In this document: positions 43,871 through 52,107 of the stretch, one piece after another
Layout: every line of letters starts with the position of its first letter
How positions within the stretch are numbered: the first letter of the stretch is position 1
Origin: an uncultured Clostridium sp.
GTDB taxonomy: Bacteria; Bacillota; Clostridia; Lachnospirales; Lachnospiraceae
Direction of reading: 5' to 3'
DNA length: 64,000 nucleotides
Assembly: GCA_946498245.1 (NCBI GenBank)
Contig: CAMMNN010000012.1
Coordinates: 1 to 64,000 of the forward strand
The notes under the pieces: model-generated
Database searches by the model: none
The model's input: the letters and a program-made list of their open reading frames with translations, nothing else
What the model was told of the DNA's origin: nothing
Position numbers and translations under genes: made by a program

Positions 43871-44111
43871 AAATCCCACTGGCCTGCATCTGCGGCCAGC
43901 CGGAATCCTTTGTAAAGAAGCCCTGAAGTTTGAAAACGCAAAAATTAACTTCATGTTCCGGGGTTCTTCCTACAACGCCAAAAGCGTATTGAGCGTATTG
44001 GGAGCGTGTGTAAAAAGCGGGGATGAAATCGAATTTGTCTGCGAAGGCGCGGAGGAAGAAGCCGCGTTGGAGGCTATGATAGGGTTGGTAGAGTCCGGTT
44101 TGGGCGAGTAG
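43845..44111 (+). CDS. ptsH: Phosphocarrier protein HPr
   Basis: 88 residues, normal HPr size. His15 in GLHLRPA is the EI-phosphorylated residue; the regulatory Ser site lies in NAKSVLSVLGA. It carries phosphate from EI to PTS EIIA proteins and, when Ser-phosphorylated, would serve in CcpA-type catabolite control. Its AGGAGG site and start codon lie within the end of cdaR. Confidence 0.95.
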   Translation: MVRARVTIKNPTGLHLRPAGILCKEALKFENAKINFMFRGSSYNAKSVLSVLGACVKSGDEIEFVCEGAEEEAALEAMIGLVESGLGE

Positions 44112-44198
44112 CCCCAAAAGCTGAATTTCCGGATGCGCCAAGTTCCGGACGGATCCGGCAGAAATAAATTTAGTGATTCTAAGGAGGTATGAGGTATT

Positions 44199-45911
44199 AT
44201 GTATAAGGGAACAAGTGCATCAGCAGGAATCGGAATTGGAAAGGCGATGATCGTAGAGGATGTGCAGCTAGTGATTAAAAAGGAATCTGTAGCTGACACC
44301 GCTGCGGAACTGGCGCGTTTTAAAGAGGCGCTGGAACAAAGCATCCGAGATACTGGGGCACTGGCGGCGGATTTGGCTACCCGCGTAGGGGAAAAGGAAG
44401 CGGAGATTTTAAACGGCCATTTAATGCTGCTGTCCGATCCAATGCTGACCGGAGAAATTGAAAATTCCATTTCCAACGACGGGGTAAATGCAGAATATGC
44501 TATTGAGCAGATATGCAATACTTACGCGGATATGTTTGCGTCTATGGGCGACGAGCTGATGCAGCAGAGAGCAACGGATATGCGGGATATTAAGACCCGT
44601 ATGCAGAGAGTGTTAATGGGGGCGGAGTCCGTAGACATTGCGTCTCTTCCAGCCGGAACCGTTATTGTGGCAAAGGATCTGACGCCGTCTATGACTGCAG
44701 GAATTAATCCGGCCAATGTTACCGGTATTGTTACAGAATTGGGGGGACGGACTTCCCACAGCGCAATTTTAGCCCGGGCTCTGGAGATTCCGGCTGTAGT
44801 TGCGGTAACGGATTTTATCAGCAATGTGAAAAACGGCGATGAAATTGTTCTGGATGGTTCTGACGGGACGGTTTACGTTAATCCGGAGGCAGAAGTAAAG
44901 GCCGGATATGAAGAGAAGAGAGAGGCTTTCCTTCAGGAGAAAAAGGATCTGGAGCAGTATATTGGAAAGCCCACTGTTACCAAGGACGGCGTACACGTAG
45001 AACTGGTGGCCAATATTGGAAAACCGGAAGATGTGGACAAGGTTCTCCAGTACGACGGCGAGGGCGTAGGCCTCTTCAGAACCGAGTTCCTGTTTATGGA
45101 TCGGAACGCTATGCCAACAGAGGAAGAGCAGTTTGAAGCATACAAAAAAGTAGCCGTTGCCATGAACGGCAAGCCGGTGATTATCCGTACTCTGGACATC
45201 GGCGGCGATAAAGAGATTCCTTATATGGGACTGGAAAAGGACGAGAATCCTTTCCTGGGCTACCGCGCCATCCGTTTCTGCCTGGATCGCAAGGAGGACG
45301 TTTATAAGCCCCAGCTCAGGGCCCTTCTGAGAGCCAGCGCATTCGGCAACATTAAAATCATGGTTCCCCTGGTTACCTGCATTGACGAGCTGAGGGAAGC
45401 CAAGGCCCTGATTGAAGAGCTGAAAGCAGAACTGGACGGCCAGGGAATTGCTTATGATAAGAATATCCAGGTGGGAATCATGGTAGAGACGGCCGCTGCT
45501 TCCCTCATTGCAGATATTTTTGCTAAAGAGGCGGATTTCTTCAGCATTGGTACTAACGACCTGACCCAGTATACCATGTCTGTGGATCGCGGAAACGATA
45601 AGGTTTCTTATCTGTATTCCCCCTTAAATCCCGCAGTTTTAAGAAGCATTAAGCGGATTATTTCCTGCGGCCGTGAGGCAGGCATTATGGTAGGAATGTG
45701 CGGCGAAGCTGCCAGCGATCCCATGATGATCCCGCTGCTTCTGGCATTTGGCCTCAATGAGTTCAGCATGAGCGCTTCCGCTATCTTAAAGTCCAGGAAG
45801 ATGATTACCGGCTACAGTACAGAGGAGCTTCAGGCTGTGGCGGATAAGGCAATGAGCTTTGCTACGGAAAAAGAAGTGGCTCAGTTTATGAAAGAATTTG
45901 TGGAGCAGTAA
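44199..45911 (+). CDS. ptsI: PTS enzyme I (PEP-protein phosphotransferase)
   Basis: 570 residues, standard length. The active His187 lies in GGRTSHSAILARALEIP. The PEP-binding barrel shows LFRTEFLFMDR, RTLDIGGDK, FSIGTNDLTQYTM and MCGEAASDP. It transfers phosphate from PEP to HPr. The 87-base gap after ptsH holds short inverted CCGGA/TCCGG pieces and an AAGGAGG site. Confidence 0.97.
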   Translation: MYKGTSASAGIGIGKAMIVEDVQLVIKKESVADTAAELARFKEALEQSIRDTGALAADLATRVGEKEAEILNGHLMLLSDPMLTGEIENSISNDGVNAEYAIEQICNTYADMFASMGDELMQQRATDMRDIKTRMQRVLMGAESVDIASLPAGTVIVAKDLTPSMTAGINPANVTGIVTELGGRTSHSAILARALEIPAVVAVTDFISNVKNGDEIVLDGSDGTVYVNPEAEVKAGYEEKREAFLQEKKDLEQYIGKPTVTKDGVHVELVANIGKPEDVDKVLQYDGEGVGLFRTEFLFMDRNAMPTEEEQFEAYKKVAVAMNGKPVIIRTLDIGGDKEIPYMGLEKDENPFLGYRAIRFCLDRKEDVYKPQLRALLRASAFGNIKIMVPLVTCIDELREAKALIEELKAELDGQGIAYDKNIQVGIMVETAAASLIADIFAKEADFFSIGTNDLTQYTMSVDRGNDKVSYLYSPLNPAVLRSIKRIISCGREAGIMVGMCGEAASDPMMIPLLLAFGLNEFSMSASAILKSRKMITGYSTEELQAVADKAMSFATEKEVAQFMKEFVEQ

Positions 45912-45914
45912 TTC

Positions 45915-47267
45915 ATGATAGTTTATAGTATCTGTTATGTTGTCAGTTTTCTGCTGGCCCGGGCCGGATGGTATTTCCCATCCGGCCTTGCTCTCCTGGG
46001 GGCAGCTCTGTGGCTTTACTGGAAGGATTACCGGGCCACCGGCAGCCTGATCCATCTGCGGGGGCTGTTTTGCCTGGGATTTGCAGGGGGGCAGGGATTA
46101 TCCTGCATGAAATTAAGCCGTTTGGCCGCAGACTGGAACTGGATGACCTGGCTTTGTTTTTACGCTGCCGTTTTTTCCTTTTATATGGCATTTTCATGGA
46201 TAGAAGGCGATAGGAAAAGCAATATGGACGCCGGGGCCTTTGCAAGAAGGCTTGGCAGAGGAAAGGCGGGAGAAACCCTGCGTTTTACCGGCATGAGCCG
46301 TGAGAGAAAGCGGGTGGCGCCGGATTCCGGAGGGCTGTTTTTAGCCATTGCAGGAATTACCCTTTGTTCCCTGGCGGCTTTTTTGCTGGAAGCCGCTGTG
46401 CTGGGATACGTCCCCTTTTTTGTCAGAGGCGTCCCCCATGCCTATTCTTATTTCCACATTACTGGAGTTCATTACTTTACTGTGTCCTGCGTCCTGGTTC
46501 CGCCCCTGACGGTACTGTACTTTTTAGGACGGAATAGGCGAAGCGGGTGGAAAGACTGGGCCGTGGCTTTTTCAGCCGCCGTATCTCTGGCGATTCCGGT
46601 GCTGTGTGTTTCCAGGTTTCAGCTAATTTTGGCGGTGGGACTGTCGGTTTTGGTTTATATCGCCGTGGTAAGGCGGTTTCGGCTGGCTTATGCCGGCGCT
46701 CTGGCAGCGGTGATGATTCCCGCTTACATTGTGCTGACCATTGCCAGGAGTCATGACGTAAGCTACTTAAACGGCATTTTTGAGATGAAAAACAGCAGTA
46801 TGCCGATTTTTATCACCCAGCCTTATATGTATGTGGCCAATAACTATGACAATTTTAACTGCCTGGTGGAGCAGCTTCCCGCCCACACCTTTGGCCTGAG
46901 AATGCTTTTCCCCCTTTGGGCTCTGACGGGCATAAAATTTCTGTATCCTTCCCTGGTATCCTTCCCCCTGTACGTTACAAAGGAGGAGCTGACGACGGTG
47001 ACTCTTTTTTACGATGCTTATTACGATTTTGGCATTGCAGGGGTGATTCTTTTGGCAGCGGTTTTGGGAGCTGTCTGCGGGTATCTGGTGAAACGCCTGA
47101 GAACCATGGAAAATCCGGCGGGCTATCTTTTCTACGCCCAGATGGCTATGTATATGGGCCTGTCCTTTTTTACCACCTGGTTTTCTAATCCCACCACCTG
47201 GTTTTACTTTGCAGCCACGGGAGCCGTTTGGTTCTGCACGGAATCCCTGCGCCTGGGGAGACGGTAA
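45915..47267 (+). CDS. Oligosaccharide repeat-unit polymerase-like membrane protein
   Basis: 450 residues with 10-12 transmembrane helices. It begins three bases after ptsI. The pattern of short loops, a large central loop after SRFQLILAVGLSVLVYI, and the late ALTGIKFLYPSLVSFPLYV segment resemble Wzy-type O-antigen/capsule polymerases, which join lipid-linked repeat units outside the membrane. No glycosyltransferase genes are near, so its glycan is unknown. Sequence similarity within this class is always weak. Confidence 0.65.
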   Translation: MIVYSICYVVSFLLARAGWYFPSGLALLGAALWLYWKDYRATGSLIHLRGLFCLGFAGGQGLSCMKLSRLAADWNWMTWLCFYAAVFSFYMAFSWIEGDRKSNMDAGAFARRLGRGKAGETLRFTGMSRERKRVAPDSGGLFLAIAGITLCSLAAFLLEAAVLGYVPFFVRGVPHAYSYFHITGVHYFTVSCVLVPPLTVLYFLGRNRRSGWKDWAVAFSAAVSLAIPVLCVSRFQLILAVGLSVLVYIAVVRRFRLAYAGALAAVMIPAYIVLTIARSHDVSYLNGIFEMKNSSMPIFITQPYMYVANNYDNFNCLVEQLPAHTFGLRMLFPLWALTGIKFLYPSLVSFPLYVTKEELTTVTLFYDAYYDFGIAGVILLAAVLGAVCGYLVKRLRTMENPAGYLFYAQMAMYMGLSFFTTWFSNPTTWFYFAATGAVWFCTESLRLGRR

Positions 47268-47323
47268 AAAAGTTCAGCCAGGGCTGAATTGTTACAACAA
47301 TTTTTGGTTCATTTAAAGATTGA

Positions 47324-47352
47324 TTGACATTTTTGGGAATCATTGCTATAAT
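47324..47352 (+). promoter_or_regulatory. Consensus promoter of the EIIA-EIIBC operon
   Basis: Perfect TTGACA (47324-47329), 17-base spacer, perfect TATAAT (47347-47352). Confidence 0.92.
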
Positions 47353-47398
47353 GATCGTAATATGACGGCCAGTTTTGAAAAGGAGAGGACAACGTTTT

Positions 47399-47424
47399 AA
47401 CCGATTTGAAATTGGTCTTTTGTA
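47399..47424 (+). promoter_or_regulatory. Leader hairpin with T-rich tail (possible attenuator)
   Basis: ACCGATT-tga-AATTGGT followed by CTTTTG, 34 bases before the EIIA ATG and about 40 bases past the predicted transcription start. Could be a weak terminator controlled by a BglG/LicT-type antiterminator; none is encoded nearby. Confidence 0.35.
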
Positions 47425-47457
47425 TGCTATAAGTGTATAGTTTAGGAGGTAGTCAAG

Positions 47458-47940
47458 ATGTTTTTGAAGGGTTTGTTTGGCGGCGGAAAAGCCAAAAAAG
47501 AGATTTTAGCTCCGGCAGCAGGTAAATGCGTACCCATGAGCGAAGTAAACGATCCGACTTTTAGCCAGGAGATCCTGGGAAAAGGCATTGCCATTATTCC
47601 GGCGGAGGGAAAAATTTATGCGCCGGCGGACGGAGAAGTCACGATGGTTTTTGAGACAAAGCACGCGCTGAGCGTAAAAACCTCTGACGGAGCGGAGCTG
47701 ATTATCCACATCGGCCTGGATACGGTAAATCTCCAGGGCAAATACTTTAACGCCCGTGTTAAAGCGGGAGACAAGGTAAAAGCCGGGGATTTGATGATGG
47801 AATTTGATATGGATAAGATCAAAGAGGCCGGATACGACGTTATTACGCCGGTAATCGTGTGCAATACGCCGGATTACCCCAACATGGTCTGCCATACGGG
47901 GATGGACGTAAAACCTGGGGATCTGGTCATTGAGTTATAA
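47458..47940 (+). CDS. PTS glucose-type EIIA (Crr-like)
   Basis: 160 residues, a stand-alone EIIA of the glucose family. The phosphorylated His84 lies in ELIIHIGLDTVNLQGK, with helper His69 in ETKHALSV. It passes phosphate from HPr to the EIIB domain of the next gene. In Firmicutes this domain is often fused to EIIBC; here it is separate. TAGGAGG ribosome site. Confidence 0.95.
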   Translation: MFLKGLFGGGKAKKEILAPAAGKCVPMSEVNDPTFSQEILGKGIAIIPAEGKIYAPADGEVTMVFETKHALSVKTSDGAELIIHIGLDTVNLQGKYFNARVKAGDKVKAGDLMMEFDMDKIKEAGYDVITPVIVCNTPDYPNMVCHTGMDVKPGDLVIEL

Positions 47941-47973
47941 TTCCGGCTTTGGGGAAAGACGGAAAATAGGGTT

Positions 47974-48001
47974 GGTTTAAACCTGTAGGAAGAGGTTTAA
48001 A
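47974..48001. repeat. GGTTTAAA direct repeat between EIIA and EIIBC
   Basis: The palindrome GGTTTAAACC (47974-47983) is followed by GGTTTAAA (47994-48001), 20 bases apart, in the 103-base gap. Two helical turns of spacing would suit a protein-binding site; a small AGTCC-gaaa-GGACG-type hairpin follows before the ribosome site. Confidence 0.3.
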
Positions 48002-48043
48002 TAAATAAGAAAAGTCCGAAAGGACGAGAAAGGGGTAGGTTTT

Positions 48044-49510
48044 ATGATGAAATACCTTCAAAGGCTCGGCAAATCTTTGATGCTGCCGGTAGCCTGTCTT
48101 CCTGTCTGCGGTATTTTAATGGGAATTGGCTATGCTCTTTGCCCGAGTACCATGCAGGGAGGAGACGTAAACGGAATCCTCGAAATTATCGGTTTCTTCC
48201 TGGTAAAAGCAGGCGGAGCGCTCATTGACAATATGTCATGGCTGTTTGCCGTAGGCGTTGCAGTGGGAATGTCAGAGGATAACGACGGTACCGCAGGTCT
48301 GGCCGGTCTGGTTTCCTGGCTGATGATCACGAAACTTTTAAATCCCACAGTAGTAGCTACATTAACAGGTGTGGCGGAAGAAGCGGTAGACCTTGCATAC
48401 AGCAAGATCGAAACCCAGTTCATCGGTATTTTGGCCGGATGTCTGGGCGCAGCCTGCTATAACCGCTTTAAGAGCACCAAACTTCCGGATTGGCTTTCCT
48501 TCTTCTCCGGAAAACGCTGCGTTGCAATCGTAACTGCCGTTCTGTCTATCGTAGTAGCGGCAATTCTGTTCTTTGTATGGCCTGTAATCTTCAACGCTCT
48601 GGTAGCAGTTGGCGAAGGCATCATGGGACTGGGGGCTGTAGGCGCCGGCATTTACGCCTTCTTTAACCGTCTGCTGATTCCTTTCGGACTGCACCATGCG
48701 CTGAACAACGTATTCTGGTTTGACACTATCGGAATCGGCGACCTTTCCAACTTCTGGGCTGGAAAGACTTCTGCAGATGTAAGCTGGAGCCTTGGTATGT
48801 ATATGTCCGGCTTCTTCCCCTGCATGATGTTTGGTATCCCGGCTGCGGCGCTGGCTATGATTCAGTGCGCAAAGAAGGAAAAGAGAAAAGTTGCCATCGG
48901 TCTGTTAGGTTCCGCTGCAATTGCTGCATTTATCTGCGGCGTTACCGAACCCTTTGAGTTTGCTTTCATGTTCCTGGCTCCCGGCCTGTACCTGGTTTAC
49001 GCTATTCTGTACGGAATCTTTACCACCATTACGGTTATGGTTGGATTCAGAGGAGGTTTTTCCTTCTCCGCAGGACTTACGGATCTGGTATTCTCCGCAA
49101 GCCTTCCGGCTGCTCAGAAGACCATGCTGATTATTCCGCTGGGAATTGCTGCGGCAATCGTATTCTACGCAGTATTCCGCTTTATGATTCCGGCCTTTAA
49201 TTTCAAGACCCCGGGCCGTGAGGATGATGATGTGCCGGCTGACGAAGTAAATGTACAGCTTGCCAACAATGATTTTACTCAGATCGCTTCCATCGTTTTA
49301 GCTGGTCTGGGCGGTAAGGAAAATGTAAAGTCTTTGGACAACTGCATTACCAGACTTCGCCTGGAAATCAAGGACTACACGAAGGTTGACGAGAAGAAGA
49401 TCAAATCTGCAGGCGTGGCCGGAGTAATCCGTCCCAGCAAGAACTCTGTTCAGGTTATTGTAGGAACAAAAGTACAGTTTGTTGCAGATGAAATGAAGAA
49501 AATGTTATAA
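48044..49510 (+). CDS. PTS EIIBC, N-acetylglucosamine/glucose type
   Basis: 488 residues. The EIIC part (1 to about 385) has ten transmembrane segments with LPDWLSFFSGKR, RLLIPFGLHHALN, MYMSGFFPCMMFGIPAAALAM and GVTEPFEFAFMFLAP. The EIIB domain follows, with its phospho-Cys near residue 434 in DNCITRLRLEIKD. Overall pattern and FNFKTPGRED linker are closest to NagE, so N-acetylglucosamine is the best substrate guess, with glucose as alternative. No EIIA is fused; it is supplied by the preceding gene. Confidence 0.9.
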   Translation: MMKYLQRLGKSLMLPVACLPVCGILMGIGYALCPSTMQGGDVNGILEIIGFFLVKAGGALIDNMSWLFAVGVAVGMSEDNDGTAGLAGLVSWLMITKLLNPTVVATLTGVAEEAVDLAYSKIETQFIGILAGCLGAACYNRFKSTKLPDWLSFFSGKRCVAIVTAVLSIVVAAILFFVWPVIFNALVAVGEGIMGLGAVGAGIYAFFNRLLIPFGLHHALNNVFWFDTIGIGDLSNFWAGKTSADVSWSLGMYMSGFFPCMMFGIPAAALAMIQCAKKEKRKVAIGLLGSAAIAAFICGVTEPFEFAFMFLAPGLYLVYAILYGIFTTITVMVGFRGGFSFSAGLTDLVFSASLPAAQKTMLIIPLGIAAAIVFYAVFRFMIPAFNFKTPGREDDDVPADEVNVQLANNDFTQIASIVLAGLGGKENVKSLDNCITRLRLEIKDYTKVDEKKIKSAGVAGVIRPSKNSVQVIVGTKVQFVADEMKKML

Positions 49511-49584
49511 AAAGTATATGCAGTAGGAAACGGAGTTCCCTATTACATAAGAAATAGAAGGCTTTGAGGCTTTCACAGCAGGAG

Positions 49585-49620
49585 GCGCCGCAGAATCGTC
49601 AGGTTCTGGGGCGCTTTCGC
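49585..49620 (+). terminator. Rho-independent terminator after EIIBC
   Basis: GCGCCGCAGAA pairs with TTCTGGGGCGC (one mismatch), followed by TTTCGC. Confidence 0.7.
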
Positions 49621-49731
49621 ATATAAAACAGACTTTCGCTTTGATTTGGTAAAGCAGAAAAGAGTAGACCGGAATCAGAAATCGTGGTATGATAGGTGAA
49701 AGAAATTTTTGGAGAGAGTGAGGATGTACCT

Positions 49732-50919
49732 ATGATTTCAGAAAAGATGAAACCTTTTGTTCAGAATAATTCCGCTATCCGCGCCATGTTTGAAGAGGGA
49801 AAGAAGATGGCAGCTCTGTACGGCAAGGAAAACGTTTATGATTTCAGCCTGGGAAACCCCAGTGTTCCGGCTCCCGCTGCCGTAAAGCAGGCCATATTTG
49901 ACGTGATGAATGAGGAAGACGAAAATATGGTTCACGGCTATATGAGCAACGCCGGATTTGAAGACGTCCGGGACGCTATCGCCCAGTCCTTAAACCGCCG
50001 GTTCGGCACAGCCTTCCATGAGGGCAATATCTTAATGACCGTAGGCGCTGCCAGCGGCATGAACGTTATATTAAAAACCATTTTAAACCCTGGAGATGAG
50101 GTGGCCGTATTTGCCCCTTATTTTATGGAATACGGCGCTTACGTCCGCAATTATGATGGCGTTTTGACAGTAGTGGAGCCTAATACGGAAACCTTCCAGC
50201 CCAATCTGGAGAAGTTCCAGGCGTTAATTACCCCGAAAACCAAAGCCGTCATTATTAATACTCCCAATAATCCTACGGGAGTGGTGTATTCGGAGGAAAC
50301 CCTGACCGAAATCGGCCGGATTTTAAGAGAGAAAAGCGCTGAAACCGGCCATGCCATTGTGCTGATTTCCGATGAACCCTACCGGGAACTGGCTTATGAC
50401 GGGGTTCAGGTGCCTTATGTAACGAAGTTTTACGCCAATACCGTTGTCTGCTATTCCTACAGTAAATCCCTGTCTCTGCCAGGAGAGCGTATCGGCTATC
50501 TGGTAATACCTGACGAGATGGAGGAAAGCCAGGAAGTATTTTCCGCTGCCAGCATTTCCAACCGTGTTTTAGGAAGCGTCAACGCCCCCTCTCTTATGCA
50601 GAGAGTCATTAAGCGCTGCGTAGACGAGCAGGTAAACCTGGAAGCTTACGATAAAAACAGGAACCGTCTGTACAATGGGCTGAAAGAGCTGGGCTTTTCC
50701 TGCATTAAGCCAGAGGGCGCTTTTTACCTCTTTGTAAAATCTCCTATGGAGAATGAGAAAGAGTTTGTAGATCTCTGCAAGAAACACAGAGTCCTGGTAG
50801 TGGGGGGTACCTCCTTTGCCTGCCCGGGATATGTGAGAATCGCTTACTGCGTTTCTTATGAGCAGATTGAACGCTCCCTTCCCGCATTTAAAGAGATTGC
50901 TATGGAGTGCGGCCTGTGA
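49732..50919 (+). CDS. PLP-dependent aminotransferase, class I/II (aspartate aminotransferase-like)
   Basis: 395 residues from the ATG at 49732; an in-frame GTG at 49696 lacks a better ribosome site. Fold type I motifs: YDFSLGNPSVPAP, NNPTGVVYSEE, SDEPYRELAY, the PLP lysine in CYSYSKSLSLPGERIGYLV, and the substrate Arg in GYVRIAYC. Transaminates aspartate or related amino acids; exact specificity not readable. The next aminotransferase gene overlaps its end. Confidence 0.9.
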   Translation: MISEKMKPFVQNNSAIRAMFEEGKKMAALYGKENVYDFSLGNPSVPAPAAVKQAIFDVMNEEDENMVHGYMSNAGFEDVRDAIAQSLNRRFGTAFHEGNILMTVGAASGMNVILKTILNPGDEVAVFAPYFMEYGAYVRNYDGVLTVVEPNTETFQPNLEKFQALITPKTKAVIINTPNNPTGVVYSEETLTEIGRILREKSAETGHAIVLISDEPYRELAYDGVQVPYVTKFYANTVVCYSYSKSLSLPGERIGYLVIPDEMEESQEVFSAASISNRVLGSVNAPSLMQRVIKRCVDEQVNLEAYDKNRNRLYNGLKELGFSCIKPEGAFYLFVKSPMENEKEFVDLCKKHRVLVVGGTSFACPGYVRIAYCVSYEQIERSLPAFKEIAMECGL

Positions 50920-51971
50920 GGGGGTGGGAACGGTATGTAAGGAAAGTCGTTCCTTACGTACCGGGGGAACAGCCCGTAGGAAAAGGGCTTATTAAACTGA
51001 ATACCAATGAGAATCCCTATCCTCCCGCGCCGGGAGTGATAAAGGCCTTAAAAGAAATGGACGGAGAGGCCTTCCGCAAGTATCCGGATCCTGCTTCCGC
51101 ATCTCTTTGCCGGGTTCTGGCAGAGAGATACGGTGTGGGGGAGGATCGGGTCTTTGTGGGAGTAGGCTCTGATGATGTGCTGGCTATGGCCTTTCTGACC
51201 TTTTTTAATTCCCCGAAACCCATTCTCTTTCCAGACATCAGCTATTCCTTTTATCCGGTCTGGGCGGATTTGTTTCACATTCCCTACCGCACACAGGCTT
51301 TGGATAAGGATTTTCGGATTGTAAAGGAAGACTATTTTCAGGAAAACGGAGGAATTATTTTCCCCAACCCCAATGCCCCCACAGGCCTGTTAATGCCTTT
51401 AAAAGAAATTGAGGAAATCCTCAGGGCAAATCCCGATTCCGTTGTGATTGTGGATGAAGCTTACATCGACTTTGGCGGGGAATCGGCGGTAAGGCTGACG
51501 GATTACTACGATAATCTGCTGGTAGTTCAGACCTTCAGCAAGTCCCGTTCCATGGCGGGAATGAGAATCGGCTACGCCATTGGCCAGCCGGATCTGATAA
51601 AAGCCATGTCAGATGTAAAGTATTCCTATAATTCCTACACCATGAACCTGCCGTCCCAGATTTTGGGAGTCAAGGCGGTGGAAGACGAAGCTTACTTCCG
51701 GGAAACCGTTGAAAAGATTATTTCCACCAGGGAAAGGGCCAAAAAACGTCTGACAGGCCTGGGCTTTTCTTTTCCGGATTCCATGGCCAATTTTATATTT
51801 GCGTCCCATGAAAAGGCGGAGGCCAAAGAGCTTTTTGAGGCCCTGAAAAAAGAAAGGATCTATGTCCGGTACTTTGATCAGCCCAGAATCCGCAGCTACC
51901 TGAGGATCACCGTGGGGACGGAAGAGGAAATGGAAGCCCTTTTCCGGTTTCTGGAGAATTATCTGGCCTAG
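50916..51971 (+). CDS. hisC: Histidinol-phosphate aminotransferase
   Basis: 351 residues from GTG 50916, which overlaps the previous TGA (GTGA); GTG 50907 is possible. Motifs: LNTNENPYPPAP, NPNAPTG, VDEAYIDFGG, and the PLP lysine in QTFSKSRSMAGMRIGYAIG. Length and motifs match HisC, which converts histidinol-phosphate and 2-oxoglutarate in either direction. No other his genes are adjacent, so it may also serve aromatic amino acids. Confidence 0.88.
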   Translation: MRGWERYVRKVVPYVPGEQPVGKGLIKLNTNENPYPPAPGVIKALKEMDGEAFRKYPDPASASLCRVLAERYGVGEDRVFVGVGSDDVLAMAFLTFFNSPKPILFPDISYSFYPVWADLFHIPYRTQALDKDFRIVKEDYFQENGGIIFPNPNAPTGLLMPLKEIEEILRANPDSVVIVDEAYIDFGGESAVRLTDYYDNLLVVQTFSKSRSMAGMRIGYAIGQPDLIKAMSDVKYSYNSYTMNLPSQILGVKAVEDEAYFRETVEKIISTRERAKKRLTGLGFSFPDSMANFIFASHEKAEAKELFEALKKERIYVRYFDQPRIRSYLRITVGTEEEMEALFRFLENYLA

Positions 51972-51992
51972 CGGTATATTTTGGCATTTATT

Positions 51993-52017
51993 GCAGCCCC
52001 TTTTGGGGCTGTTTTTT
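51993..52017 (+). terminator. Rho-independent terminator after hisC
   Basis: CAGCCCC-tttt-GGGGCTG followed by six Ts. Confidence 0.93.
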
Positions 52018-52019
52018 GG

Positions 52020-52048
52020 TTGACAGAAAAGTCCAATATGCCTATAAT
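52020..52048 (+). promoter_or_regulatory. Consensus promoter of the nhaC operon
   Basis: TTGACA (52020-52025), 17-base spacer, TATAAT (52043-52048), immediately downstream of the hisC terminator. Confidence 0.92.
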
Positions 52049-52055
52049 GGAGGCG

Positions 52056-52078
52056 TATTCTCCGCCAATAGGAGAATA
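52056..52078 (+). promoter_or_regulatory. Perfect hairpin/dyad at the nhaC transcript start
   Basis: TATTCTCC-gccaata-GGAGAATA, an 8-base perfect stem starting eight bases after the -10. Could be an operator or a 5' stabilising hairpin. Confidence 0.5.
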
Positions 52079-52107
52079 ACAATTACAGCAGAGACGAGGA
52101 CAAAAAA

